A model generated the notes under the pieces. The model was not told the DNA's origin. It ran no database searches and saw only the letters and a list, made by a program, of their open reading frames with translations. Positions 40,301 through 43,343 of a DNA stretch of 64,000 nucleotides are shown here, piece after piece. The position numbers were made by a program, and so were the translations under genes. The number at the start of each line of letters is the position of its first letter. The first letter of the stretch is position 1. Origin of the DNA: Chaetoderma sp. LZ-2023a (lineage: Eukaryota > Mollusca > Caudofoveata > Chaetodermatida > Chaetodermatidae); the NCBI GenBank assembly GCA_034401795.1, contig CM067366.1:68874014-68938013 (forward strand), in the 5' to 3' direction.

Positions 40301-42225
40301 ATAAAATTGTTTAAATTATAAACTTTTAGAGGCTTAAACTGGCTTAAACGAAATAAATCTTAACATATGATGGTTTCATTACGTATAAATTAATATAATT
40401 TTTTACGTTGCAAAATTTAAATAGAGGCATGTGCCTCTATTTCAATTTCGCAACTTAAAAAATTATATTAATTACGGAATGAAATCATCATATGCTAAGA
40501 TTTATTTCGTTTCATTACACATATGCACATAATTTAAGCCTATAAAAGTATACATTTAAAAATTTTTTATTTTCAAGAATTCTGGTGTGAATATGCACCT
40601 TTAAATGTAATAAATGTATATATCCAAACTAACACCAATTAAAACAGCGGAAGTTGAGAGGGCATTCAAAGGCCTGAATGACTGACGTGCATCCAGACCT
40701 AATGGCATGAGCAAAGAACTATTCAAATACGCAAGGGATTATGATATTATCTCAGCATTGATCATGCACCTAAACAATTCAGCTTTTATGCACCACCTTC
40801 AGATCGATGCTGTAGGCAGTCCAAGGCAACCGTGTGACGCTTACCTCTCTACTGAAGCCCAAGAAGTTACCCGGTCACCCCCACCCCAATCTGCAGCCCA
40901 TTGTGCTCAAAAGAAGTTACTCTATGCCACATCCAAGACAAGATCGATGACTTCATTGGATTATGTCAGTGGCGTTAAATATGGATGCAGCTGCGCAGAC
41001 ATTGTATGGGCTCAATGTATGCTTGTGTCAGTAGTCATGTCCAAACAATGGGGTTTCCACAAAATGGGCATTGACATGTTACGAGTCAAGTCAATGAAGT
41101 GTGTAGAGTTTGAGACATTAATCGGCTCCTCACCGGGAGATTGTCTATCTCATGTGCTTTTAACATTACTTTGCTACTGCAGTGAAATCTGTGCGGAAAA
41201 TTCCACAAGACTAAACCCTCTAGTGTCCATACTGGGTTAGGGTACGCCGCTATAGATGGAATATGCAGACGATGTTGACTTCATAGACTAGGAAAAGAGA
41301 CCCCCTGGTGACCTTCCAATAGCAGCAAGCAAACTAAAAATTGTGAATCTCTTTATAAATGAAGGTCGTCATTGTATAAATAAATCTTATGCGTGCTGAA
41401 AAGAGACCTCGAGAAAGCTGGACTCGGTACACTAAAATCAAGAATGGACATGACAAAGCTTTGGTTGAGAACAAGACAGAGTGGTCAAAAGTGAAGGACT
41501 GATTGCAGCTGTAGGATGTTTAGGTCTACTACTACAGCTGCAGAATACAGTAATCATACATCATATATTCAAAATAGCCAATTTATTTAGAACACAATCA
41601 TTACTAACGCTGCTTCGGTTGGTGTAAGCATTGCGGTTAGTACAATGGCATCTACCTGTCGGTGTGAGTATTGCGCTTGGTACCATAGCATCTGCTTCGG
41701 TTGGTACCATCTGCCTGTCTTTGTTATCAACAACTGAACATATCTCCAGAATGCAAGAAGATAGAATCACCATATTTGGCACATATTATATTGTGGCTAG
41801 CTAGGAATAGTTGAAGTTTCAGGTCACACGGTCAAATATCTAGCTCACAGGGTCCTTTAGCTTCATATCAATACACATTTTAAACAAAACTTGGGAATGC
41901 AAAGAATGTAGAATCGCCAAATTTAGTACATAAAGGGTATTCTTGAATTTGCTCGAGATTTGAAGTTTAAGTTTTAAAGGTCAAATATCTAGGTCACAAG
42001 GTTAAACGTAATCTGTTATTGAGGCAGGCATTCCAGTTTGTCTTCTCTTGGCCGGCAAATTGACATTTCACAAGATATGTTCAGAAGTAGTTTTTGAGGT
42101 AATTTTCTTGATCAGCTCGACCATTAGACTTTAAAAACAAACAATAATGTTCTGAATGCTAATTTCATACTAGTGATACTACCTGGGCTACTTTCCTTCG
42201 GACGTTTGCCTTTACTGGACGCCAT
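1..42225 (-). CDS. JADE: JADE-family PHD-finger protein, 14 coding exons, 3' end beyond the window
   Basis: JADE proteins are nuclear scaffolds of the HBO1 (KAT7) histone H4/H3 acetyltransferase complex with ING4/5 and MEAF6. The spliced frame gives 979 codons with no stop up to the window edge. Residues about 73-214 match the EPL-like JADE N-terminus ([28 protein letters not shown]). Residues 239-283 form a C4HC3 PHD finger (C239, C242, C256, C259, H264, C267, C280, C283). A zinc knuckle follows (C291, C294, H312, C315), then the extended PHD2 (C348, C351, C361, C366, H371, C374, C401, H404). Residues 450-540 match the JADE region after the fingers ([21 protein letters not shown]). The tail is long, charged and low in complexity. 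All 13 introns obey GT/AG and keep phase. The order of domains fixes the family; which vertebrate paralogue is closest cannot be told here. Drosophila rhinoceros is the fly relative. Introns total about 39 kb and are full of transposons. Confidence 0.96.
1420..1645. mobile_element. Family A palindromic MITE, full copy (JADE intron 13)
   Basis: TTAA on both sides, ends CCCTTTAAAACTCA and TGCTTAAAGGG. The inside is a long imperfect palindrome: a TGTCCATTTGGAG arm meets its complement TCTGCAAATGGACA, and the two halves of the centre read CGATAACCGAGCCAG. TTAA target duplication with CCC-starting ends is typical of piggyBac-type MITEs. No coding capacity. Confidence 0.85.
1821..1918. repeat. Family B palindrome
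   Basis: Foldback of about 45-bp arms: GAATATTTTGAAATTAATTT meets its complement AAATTAATATCAAAATATTC around the centre CTGCCTTAGGCAG. The same palindrome recurs at least a dozen times in the window, often next to CCCTTTCACTGATGAATTC, which looks like a second TTAA-type terminus. Confidence 0.7.
2049..2131. repeat. Nearly perfect 38-bp-arm inverted repeat
   Basis: AAAACATAAATTCTCAATTG is mirrored by CAATTGAGAATTTATGTTTT around a short AACAATCTT loop. Neighbouring bases resemble family A flanks, so it may be a family A internal derivative. Confidence 0.7.
2330..2795 (+). repeat. Two tandem units of about 230 bp
   Basis: Two head-to-tail units share CAGGCTGTCTCTTCAACAAT, GTTTTTAGCTGTGGGCTCA and CCTCCATGCCCCCTAGTCC. 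Each ends in a TCAATCAATCAATCAG microsatellite. Inside each unit a shorter motif (ATGTCTTAAATAGCCAC) is itself iterated. Lies in JADE intron 13. Confidence 0.8.
3153..3278 (-). CDS. JADE: JADE coding exon 13
   Basis: 126 bp, phase 0, encoding [20 protein letters not shown] and then [13 protein letters not shown]. It matches VNFNKPLITPKKDEEDNLA and [15 protein letters not shown] of JADE1. Acceptor TGTTTGCAG, donor GTATGTT. Confidence 0.94.
3433..3820. mobile_element. Family C MITE, full copy (intron 12)
   Basis: Inverted ends: AATGGAGCAATCCACTT on the left and GAATTCCTTCATTG on the right. The element holds the conserved TAGCTATGCCCCACCCATCT block, then ACAGGTAAGCTGTTGAATA leading into a family B palindrome, then several ATGACGT-type motifs. 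At least six copies of this architecture occur in the window. Superfamily not assigned. Confidence 0.65.
4690..4830. repeat. Family B palindrome with TTAA-type terminus
   Basis: TTGAAATTAATTTGACTGG is mirrored by CCAGTCAAATTAATCTCAA around TTATGCAG. The right side runs into ATTCATCAGTGAAAGGGTTAA, the best preserved terminus of this family, suggesting a piggyBac-like end distinct from family A. Confidence 0.6.
5195..5415. mobile_element. Family A MITE, worn copy (intron 12)
   Basis: The core palindrome is clear (AATGTCCATTTGCAGACC against TCTGCAAATGGACATT, centre CTCGATAACCGAG). The outer ends are degraded: the left begins near TCAAACCTCGAATTTG and the right reads GACATGAGTGTTAACG. Confidence 0.7.
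5467..5587 (-). CDS. JADE: JADE coding exon 12
   Basis: 121 bp encoding [17 protein letters not shown], then a segment ending NYWKLKRK. It matches QLEDEFYTFVNLLDVARAL and QYWKLKRK of JADE1, the helical region after the PZP module. Acceptor TGTTGCAG, donor GTATAA. Confidence 0.94.
5738..6055. mobile_element. Family C MITE, full copy (intron 11)
   Basis: Ends CAATGGAGGATTTCAGTTT and AAAACTGGGTTCCTCCATT. A family B palindrome (GCTGTTGAATATTTTGAAAC and its mirror) occupies the middle. The GGGCGAGGCATAGCTA block is the reverse of the one in the other copies, so this copy is in opposite orientation. Confidence 0.7.
6116..6348. mobile_element. Family A MITE, full copy (intron 11)
   Basis: Flanked by TTAA; ends TCCTTTACTGACGA and CGTCACTAAAGGG. 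The palindromic centre is almost perfect: CTGGCCCGATAACCGGGCCAG. Confidence 0.8.
6711..7125. mobile_element. Composite MITE: hAT-like ends around a family A core
   Basis: Outer ends TAGGCTTACGCGATTAAAT and AATAATCGCACAAGCTTA are inverted copies of each other and resemble hAT-type ATCG-rich termini. Inside lies a family A palindrome core (ATGTCCATTTGTAAGCCAAG onward). The same arrangement recurs at 17453-17894. No clear target duplication here. Confidence 0.6.
7555..7725. repeat. Family A relic (intron 11)
   Basis: Degraded palindrome: TGGTCATTTACAGGGCATG against TAGTCTTCTCGTGGTCAGT with centre ATATCGGGCAGCCATTCC. Ends not definable. Confidence 0.5.
7743..7897 (-). CDS. JADE: JADE coding exon 11, end of PHD2 and SP repeats
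   Basis: 155 bp. It starts with AYCPRH, the last two zinc ligands of PHD2. It then encodes a run of SP dipeptides ([17 protein letters not shown]) before a charged helix ([12 protein letters not shown]). The SP run could be phosphorylated by proline-directed kinases; that is inference from sequence only. Confidence 0.93.
8752..8956. mobile_element. Family A MITE (intron 10)
   Basis: Right end TGAGTGTTAAAGGG followed by TTAA; the left end is eroded. Core arms GGAATGACTGGCTCGGTGAT and its mirror ATCGAGCCAGTCATTC are intact. Confidence 0.7.
8993..9166 (-). CDS. JADE: JADE coding exon 10, extended PHD2
   Basis: 174 bp, 58 codons. It encodes [36 protein letters not shown] and an acidic loop [13 protein letters not shown]. 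The order of cysteines and the HVTCAF motif are typical of the second PHD of PZP proteins. Flanked by GTGTAG and GTACGG. Confidence 0.96.
9200..10990. mobile_element. Family C MITE split by a hAT element (intron 9)
   Basis: Left half 9200-9325 starts CAATGGAGGAATCCAGTTT and reads TAGCTATGCCCCGCCCATCT. The right half resumes at 10915 with CTATACAGGTAAGCTGTTG and degrades near 10990. Other family C copies show the uninterrupted junction, so the hAT element came later. Confidence 0.7.
9326..10914. mobile_element. hAT element 1, non-autonomous
   Basis: 1,589 bp between TAGGGTTGCACGATTATTC and AATCGTGCAACCCTA, flanked by a perfect 8-bp duplication CTATACAG (9318-9325 and 10915-10922). Eight-bp duplications with TAGGG/CAGGG ends are diagnostic of hAT. 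I see no transposase in either strand. It carries a roughly 600-bp segment (9938-10566) that recurs inverted inside hAT element 2. Confidence 0.85.
12056..12285. mobile_element. Family A MITE inside hAT element 2
   Basis: TTAA on both sides; right end GACCACTAAAGGG. Arms GAATGCCCATTTGCAGGCC and GGCTTGAAAATGGACATT are mutated relative to each other. A second, shorter fragment follows at about 12300-12480. Confidence 0.7.
12655..12870 (-). pseudogene. hAT transposase BED-type zinc finger fragment
   Basis: The minus strand encodes [20 protein letters not shown], then [17 protein letters not shown] and a stop. hAT BED fingers read W-x-PV...KAxCxxC...NMGExALxSHxKGKKH. The order, the MGE...L.SH motif and the final H are kept, but the second cysteine of the CxxC pair is a tyrosine. 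No later transposase domain is readable. It sits within hAT element 2 in the expected orientation. Confidence 0.65.
13444..13500 (+). repeat. TGTA microsatellite
   Basis: Irregular run of TGTATGTATG units inside hAT element 2. Confidence 0.7.
13824..14420 (-). repeat. Inverted copy of the 9938-10566 segment
   Basis: The reverse complement of this stretch matches 9938-10566 in hAT element 1 with few changes, for example CACCTACGCCTATGTTTAAT against ATTAAACATAGGCGTAGGCG, and ACATAAATTTGGTCTTAAAA against TTTTAAGACCAAATTTATGT. No coding capacity seen. Confidence 0.8.
14660..15030. repeat. Two family A relics
   Basis: A half-copy ends GACCATTAAGGGTTAA near 14765. A second worn palindrome at 14840-15030 is recognised by TCAATGTCCATTTGTAGGAT. 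Neither has two definable ends. Confidence 0.5.
15474..16430 (+). repeat. GGCCCAAGGGG repeat leading into the CCAAGATGG-type 0.6-kb unit
   Basis: Starts AATAAGAGGCCCAAGGGGCC. It continues as about one and a half units of the same 0.6-kb repeat that forms a tandem array at 22785-24975; shared landmarks are CCAATATGTCCGCCAAACAC and AGGTCATCCAAGATGG. The unit is cut at 16431 by a LINE fragment. Confidence 0.7.
16431..16990 (-). mobile_element. LINE copy C: 5' endonuclease fragment
   Basis: Minus strand. After a leader with ACGCCGGTCTCCTCCGTAAG it encodes part of an AP-type endonuclease ([20 protein letters not shown], then the [16 protein letters not shown] stretch). It stops abruptly after the SFYAE codons, so the RT half is absent. 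It shares this 5' leader with copy B at 47908. Confidence 0.8.
17319..17424 (-). CDS. JADE: JADE coding exon 9, zinc knuckle to PHD2 linker
   Basis: 106 bp between AATCTTCAG and GTAAGTAT. It encodes [20 protein letters not shown] and then a segment ending in KISQIP, which is the canonical knuckle-to-PHD2 linker of the JADE/BRPF/AF10 PZP module. H312 and C315 complete the knuckle. Confidence 0.96.
17453..17894. mobile_element. Composite MITE: hAT-like ends around a family A core (intron 8)
   Basis: Ends TAGGCTTGTGCGATTATTG and TAATCGCGCAAGCCTA. Flanks ATTAGACA and ATTCAACA are an imperfect 8-bp duplication. The inside holds a well-preserved family A core (AGTCCATTTGCAGGGCAAGA and its mirror). 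Same layout as 6711-7125. Confidence 0.7.
18430..19205 (+). repeat. Tandem repeat, unit about 172 bp (intron 8)
   Basis: At least four units. The landmark ATAGCCAATGTTCCCATGAAG starts near 18621, 18790, 18962 and (changed) 19135, giving spacings of 169, 172 and 173. Each unit also has GGACGGACAGA...ATTCAGAGACAAA and GACTGACCCACAAAATAATG. Long frames here are by-products of the repetition. Confidence 0.85.
19270..19432. repeat. Family A relic lacking its centre (intron 8)
   Basis: Left arm GGTCTATTTACAGGCGAAGA and right arm TAGCCTGCAAATGGACATT are separated by a shortened middle. The right side ends GACGTAAAAGGATAA. It lies just 28 bp from JADE exon 8. Confidence 0.6.
19460..19641 (-). CDS. 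JADE: JADE coding exon 8, PHD1 and zinc knuckle
   Basis: 182 bp encoding the body of the PHD1 finger ([27 protein letters not shown]) and the first half of the zinc knuckle ([15 protein letters not shown]). All six remaining PHD1 ligands are present. Acceptor TTTTTGTAG, donor GTATGTG. PHD1 of JADE proteins reads the histone H3 tail. Confidence 0.97.
19911..20120. mobile_element. Family A MITE, full copy (intron 7)
   Basis: TTAA on both sides; ends CCCTTAAATTCTTTCAAG and AAGTGTTAAAGGG. The centre is shortened so that ACTGGAATGACAATCCAGT forms the hairpin tip. Confidence 0.8.
20357..20589. mobile_element. Family A MITE, full copy (intron 7)
   Basis: TTAA on both sides; ends CCCTTTAACACCCAAAG and GGGTTTTAAAGGG. 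Centre GGCTTGGTTAGCGAGCCAGC. Its right edge lies 18 bp from the 3' end of JADE exon 7. Confidence 0.85.
20608..20697 (-). CDS. JADE: JADE coding exon 7, start of PHD1
   Basis: 90 bp (30 codons, phase 0 at both ends). It encodes [20 protein letters not shown] then [10 protein letters not shown]. The last part gives the first two zinc ligands of PHD1, and QGLGIEYD matches EGLGIEYDEDVVCDVC of JADE1. Confidence 0.95.
21928..22041 (-). pseudogene. THAP zinc-finger start of a Kolobok transposase
   Basis: 37 codons: [18 protein letters not shown], then [20 protein letters not shown] domains begin M-x2-4-C-x2-4-C-x-NR with a following G(I/V)xFHxFP block. The two first zinc ligands and the IHIF block are present; the later Cys/His pair is missing because the frame closes. 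The start lies 12 bp from an inserted MITE. The same remnant is in Kolobok copy 2. Confidence 0.65.
22054..22268. mobile_element. Family A MITE inside Kolobok copy 1
   Basis: TTAA on both sides; right end GGTCATTAAAGGG. Arms are asymmetrically mutated (GGACGCAGGTCAAAAGAAGG against CTTCGCTTGGCCTGCAAATG). The same insertion, at the same site, is present in Kolobok copy 2. Confidence 0.8.
22552..22764. mobile_element. Family A MITE abutting Kolobok copy 1
   Basis: Starts right after the TTAA that also closes the Kolobok element and ends GGTTAAAGGG before TTAA. Part of the right arm is deleted (GTAAATTTCTCTTGGTCTGC). Confidence 0.75.
22785..24975 (+). repeat. Tandem array of CCAAGATGGCCGCC-type 0.6-kb units
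   Basis: About four units. The landmark AAAAAAATMCAATATGG falls near 23358, 23922 and 24541, spacings 564 and 619. Each unit repeats shorter phrases: AAGATGGCCGCCAAACC, CCTTAGTCCCTAATCATAT, AAATATAATTGAAATCGGCC, CTTGAACAAACTT. The array is broken on the right by LINE copy A. Non-coding as far as I can see. The related single copy is at 15474-16430. Confidence 0.85.
25003..27949 (+). mobile_element. LINE copy A: AP endonuclease plus reverse transcriptase, broken
   Basis: Non-LTR retrotransposon of an APE-endonuclease clade I cannot name with certainty. Endonuclease signs: TWNVRGLS (25106-25129), [11 protein letters not shown] signs: SGPDGM near 26580, [12 protein letters not shown] near 27119, HADDVD at 27253-27270 (catalytic ADD). 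A C-terminal stretch ([19 protein letters not shown]) follows. Several frameshifts and stops interrupt the frame: endonuclease pieces lie in three frames between 25028 and 26194, and the RT pieces are also shifted. The 3' end carries a GCAGCTGTAG / CTACAGCCGC hairpin and no poly(A). The leader is shorter than in copies B and C, so copy A is 5'-truncated. Confidence 0.85.
27950..28280 (+). repeat. Two tandem units of about 135 bp
   Basis: Units share AAACCAATTTYAAGATGGT, GGTAGGTTTCTTCCCCA/GCTAGGTTTCTTTCCCAG and CCAACCACCCTATKAA. They follow LINE copy A directly and resemble the style of the array it interrupts. Confidence 0.65.
28281..28915. other. Intron 6 stretch without recognised feature
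   Basis: AT-rich unique-looking sequence. A TTTTCAGGGGAGATAACTCTG phrase also occurs (as TTTCAGGGGAGATAATTCTC) near 32937, so part of it is probably an old interspersed repeat. Confidence 0.4.
28920..28978 (-). CDS. JADE: JADE coding exon 6
   Basis: A 59-bp exon encoding [19 protein letters not shown], corresponding to the LDEYTMERVLEEFEQ helix of JADE1. It is bounded by CCACAG and GTACAT and begins by completing the glycine codon of exon 5. Intron 6, downstream on the minus strand, is the largest at 8.2 kb. Confidence 0.93.
29023..29234. mobile_element. Family A MITE (intron 5)
   Basis: Right end GAGTGTTAAAGGG before TTAA; left end CCCTGTAAAATGGC lacks its TTAA. Centre CTGGCTCAATAACCGAGCCAG. 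A further half-copy follows at about 29250-29440. Confidence 0.75.
29696..29856 (-). CDS. JADE: JADE coding exon 5, EPL-like region
   Basis: 161 bp between TTATTTCAG and GTGAGC. It encodes [15 protein letters not shown] and [20 protein letters not shown], matching the CRYDLNDMDAAWLELTNEE block of JADE1. The last codon is split with exon 6. Confidence 0.95.
29905..30060. repeat. Family A relic (intron 4)
   Basis: Core palindrome with GGAATGCCTGGCTCAATAAC and its mirror; both termini lost. It lies about 50 bp from JADE exon 5. Confidence 0.6.
30255..31244. mobile_element. hAT element 3, non-autonomous
   Basis: 990 bp between CAGGGATGGGGTCAATTCC and, inverted, CAGGGTTGGGGGCAATTCC. A perfect 8-bp duplication GCCAAGAG flanks it. 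Subterminal TCAATTCCAATTCCG motifs are iterated near the right end. It contains its own family A relic and a family B palindrome. No transposase. Confidence 0.9.
30315..30708. mobile_element. Family A relic nested inside hAT element 3
   Basis: Begins ACTATTTAATACCCAAG and ends GGTGTTAAAGGG before TTA. The left arm is expanded by unrelated sequence; the core TACCACTGGAATTACTGGCT and mirror remain. Confidence 0.65.
31535..31740 (-). CDS. JADE: JADE coding exon 4, start of EPL-like region
   Basis: Encodes [18 protein letters not shown] then [18 protein letters not shown]. This is the most recognisable N-terminal JADE signature; vertebrate JADE1 has FRTDLITAMKL and [15 protein letters not shown] in the same order. 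In JADE this region is part of the surface that contacts HBO1. 206 bp, acceptor TTTTACAG, donor GTAAGA. Confidence 0.95.
31845..32035. repeat. Family A relic (intron 3)
   Basis: Arms CATGTCCACTTCCAGGCCAA and CTTGGTGTGCAAATGAACA around GACCGAGCCGGTTATCGACC. Both termini eroded. Confidence 0.55.
32205..32498. mobile_element. Family C MITE (intron 3)
   Basis: Contains CCAGTTTTAGCTATGCCCC, CTAGCTAAGCTCCACCCACA, several TGACGTCATAA-type motifs and ends CGATTCCCTTCATTG. The left end is worn. The family B palindrome found in other copies is missing. Confidence 0.55.
32568..32665 (-). CDS. JADE: JADE coding exon 3
   Basis: 98 bp between a TTTCAG acceptor and a GTAAGAG donor, encoding a serine-rich linker ([18 protein letters not shown] and on to SHNRPAE). 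It is poorly conserved, as expected ahead of the EPL-like block, but phase fits both neighbours exactly. Confidence 0.8.
33465..33684. mobile_element. Family A MITE, full copy (intron 2)
   Basis: TTAA on both sides; ends CCCTTTAATGGTCAAATT and TTGACCATTAAAGGG form a 15-bp inverted repeat. Arms CCAAGAGAATACAATTTTTG and CAAAAATTGTATTCTCTTGG match exactly. Confidence 0.9.
34119..34395. repeat. Left copy of a 280-bp repeat, uninterrupted
   Basis: Runs from CCTATCTTGTCCGGGATCC to TCTAAAGCCCTGAC. An inverted copy lies at 35864-39575 and is interrupted by hAT element 4. This copy shows the empty site as CCCATATTAGTGAGCCC-type sequence (inverse strand). Confidence 0.85.
34420..34536. mobile_element. 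Family C MITE, short copy (intron 2)
   Basis: Ends CAATGAAAGAATCCAGATTT and AAACTGGACTCCTCCATTG, inside TAGCTATGCCCCGACCCTCT. About 117 bp; the central part has been lost. Confidence 0.7.
34650..35041. repeat. Direct 75-bp repeats flanking a 188-bp TTAA MITE
   Basis: AACAGAGCCTGTCATTACAA near 34654 recurs as AACAGAGCCTGTAATTACAG near 34917; each continues to TGTGAAAATGGACATTCA. Between them, 34726-34913 is a TTAA-flanked element with ends CCCTTAGCGCTC and GTGGTAAGGG. Its internal palindrome (ACTGGTGTTCATTTTTCAAC and mirror) is unrelated to family A. Confidence 0.7.
35818..35862 (+). repeat. CACG/CA microsatellite
   Basis: Run of GCACGCACGCAC and ACACAC units, just left of the 280-bp repeat copy. 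Confidence 0.9.
36629..36811 (+). pseudogene. hAT transposase exon 1, BED zinc finger
   Basis: Encodes [18 protein letters not shown], then, after a one-base frame change, [20 protein letters not shown] and YQKHE. Spacing C-x2-C...H-x4-H is that of a BED finger. The start ATG at 36629 is followed by [17 protein letters not shown] donor-like site follows GAAGAG. The frame change between NGKS and HKC breaks it. Confidence 0.75.
36848..37672. repeat. Four family B palindromes in a row
   Basis: Copies at about 36848-36950, 36957-37050, 37377-37463 and 37576-37672. Each has an arm such as GTTGAATATTTGGAAAATAA mirrored by its complement. CCCTTTCACC / CCCTTTCATCC after TTAA at 37319 and 37523 look like the element termini. 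They occupy the intron of the hAT transposase. Confidence 0.75.
37793..39018 (+). pseudogene. hAT transposase exon 2, DUF659 and dimerisation domain
   Basis: After TTATTTCAG it encodes [38 protein letters not shown] (catalytic-core D in DUF659), [13 protein letters not shown], then [19 protein letters not shown]. The C-terminal dimerisation block ends it: [37 protein letters not shown]. One in-frame TAG (38056-38058) and two frame changes (near 38310 and 38830) interrupt it, so the copy is inactive as it stands. Confidence 0.9.
39662..39736 (-). CDS. JADE: JADE coding exon 2
   Basis: Bordered by TTTTTTTTGTAG and donor GTAAAG. It encodes a basic stretch (ERRSKKSK) followed by an acidic one ([12 protein letters not shown]). 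Such a mixed-charge leader precedes the conserved part of JADE proteins. The 75 bp keep the phase left by exon 1 (one base) and leave one base for exon 3. Confidence 0.8.
40271..40600. mobile_element. Large foldback MITE with TTAA flanks, T2/Kolobok-like ends (intron 1)
   Basis: 330 bp. Ends GGGGGCATAGTCACAGCA and, inverted, AGGTGCATATTCACACCA. The whole element is one palindrome whose tip is ATAGAGGCATGTGCCTCTAT. Arms are imperfect over about 150 bp. TTAAAGG at the right end fits the T2 motif. Confidence 0.75.
40632..41556 (+). mobile_element. LINE copy D: RT fragment with intact 3' hairpin
   Basis: Starts ACACCAATTAAAACAGCGG, equal to the middle of copy A. It keeps pieces of the RT ([19 protein letters not shown]-like segment, [13 protein letters not shown]) with many frame changes. 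It ends with a perfect GCAGCTGTAG (41505-41514) and CTACAGCTGC (41532-41541) stem, then AGAATACAGTAATCATACAT. Confidence 0.8.
41590..42010 (+). repeat. Imperfect tandem repeats (intron 1)
   Basis: A short repeat around GCTTCGGTTGGTRYMAGCAT, then two units of about 150 bp sharing GGTCAAATATCTAGSTCACA and GAATGYAAGAAGATAGAATC-like phrases. No coding capacity. Confidence 0.55.
42183..42225 (-). CDS. JADE: JADE coding exon 1 (start codon)
   Basis: The exon encodes [14 protein letters not shown] plus one base. The ATG sits in ACCATGG, a good animal initiation context. The donor is GTAGTA. Only four bases upstream of the ATG there is a pyrimidine-rich tract ending in CAG (intron side 42230-42231), so the transcribed exon probably starts at 42229 and a separate non-coding 5' exon lies further right. 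The next exon joins in phase and continues a basic-acidic N-terminus. Confidence 0.82.
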
Positions 42226-42462
42226 GGTCCTGTGGGAGAAAAAAATACTCAATATAAAATACTGTAATGTATGAAATTCATTTAAAAGACAGTGTACTTT
42301 AAACATGTTAAAGAAATGAAGGGTCTGAATAATATACCCTGAAATCAATCTGGATTAGCCAATATCCTTCAGCACGGCAAGTGACCAGTAGACTCTGCTG
42401 ATCATAGCAATTATCTACTAGACCGTGCATTAAAAATTTGTTGATTCCATCTTAGCCAGTAT

Positions 42463-42775
42463 TGAATGGATGAATCCAATTTTAGTTATGCCCCCACCCA
42501 TTTCTAGCTAAGCTCCGCTGGATCGATCGACCCCTGAACTACCTGAATCTCAATTTCCTCAAAACTATACAGGTAAGGTGTTTAGTATTTTGCAACTAAT
42601 TTGACTGGGTGCTGTTGCTAGTAAAGACATACACGTCGCACAATTTGACGGACTATTAAGCGTTTATGACCGAGTTAGATATGCCATTCATGATGTATTT
42701 GATTGTAATGTCAATCTACCTGTGACGTGATTAAAATATATATATACTTTACTGACAGATTTGATTCCTCTTTTA
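42463..42775. mobile_element. Family C MITE (upstream of JADE exon 1)
   Basis: Starts GAATGGATGAATCCAATTTT, contains AAAACTATACAGGTAAGGTG and part of a family B arm, ends TTTGATTCCTCTTTTA. It shows the uninterrupted CTATACAG site used by hAT element 1 in the intron 9 copy. Confidence 0.65.
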
Positions 42776-42793
42776 TACTAATAAGACTGTTAA

Positions 42794-42992
42794 ATAATCC
42801 TCAAATTTGTTCTCCTAGAAAATGTTCATTTGCAGACCAAGAAGACTATTTCTGAAAATTTACTACTGGAATGACTGGCTCGGTTATCGAGCCAGTCATT
42901 CCAGTAGTACATTTTAAAAAATAGCCATCTCTTAGCCTGCAAATGGACATTCCAAAAGGGGTCAGTTTTGGCTGATATGCATGTTAAAGGGG
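42794..42992. mobile_element. Family A MITE (upstream of JADE exon 1)
   Basis: TTAA on the left, right end CATGTTAAAGGGG. The centre is a perfect palindrome: CTGGCTCGGTTATCGAGCCAG differs only at the pivot. Confidence 0.8.
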
Positions 42993-43044
42993 TAAACCAT
43001 CAAATTCCAGTGTCTCAACTACAAGACAACCAGTCTGAACAAGA

Positions 43045-43165
43045 AAGGTAAGTTGTTCAATATTTTGATACTACTTTGACTGGAACATATTGCTGCTAAA
43101 GGCACTGTCAGCAACAGCTCCAGGTTAAGTTAGTTTAAAAAAAATATTCACCAGAAAATTTCTCT
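43045..43165. repeat. Family B palindrome
   Basis: GTAAGTTGTTCAATATTTTG with GACTGGAACATATTGCTGC mirrored by GCAACAGCTCCAGGTTAAG and AAAATATTCACCAG. Moderately worn. Confidence 0.6.
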
Positions 43166-43343
43166 CCAAAATAGGGTAGCTAGTAATTTCCTAGAGCGGG
43201 AAACTGCGGTAAGTACGGCCACAGGAAATACTCCAATAAGATGGCAATACTTATCACAGGTGGCCAGGACAGACCTACCCACTAGACATGGGCGGTATTG
43301 ACATTTACATGACATATTGCCATGATATCGGAATCATGGAACA

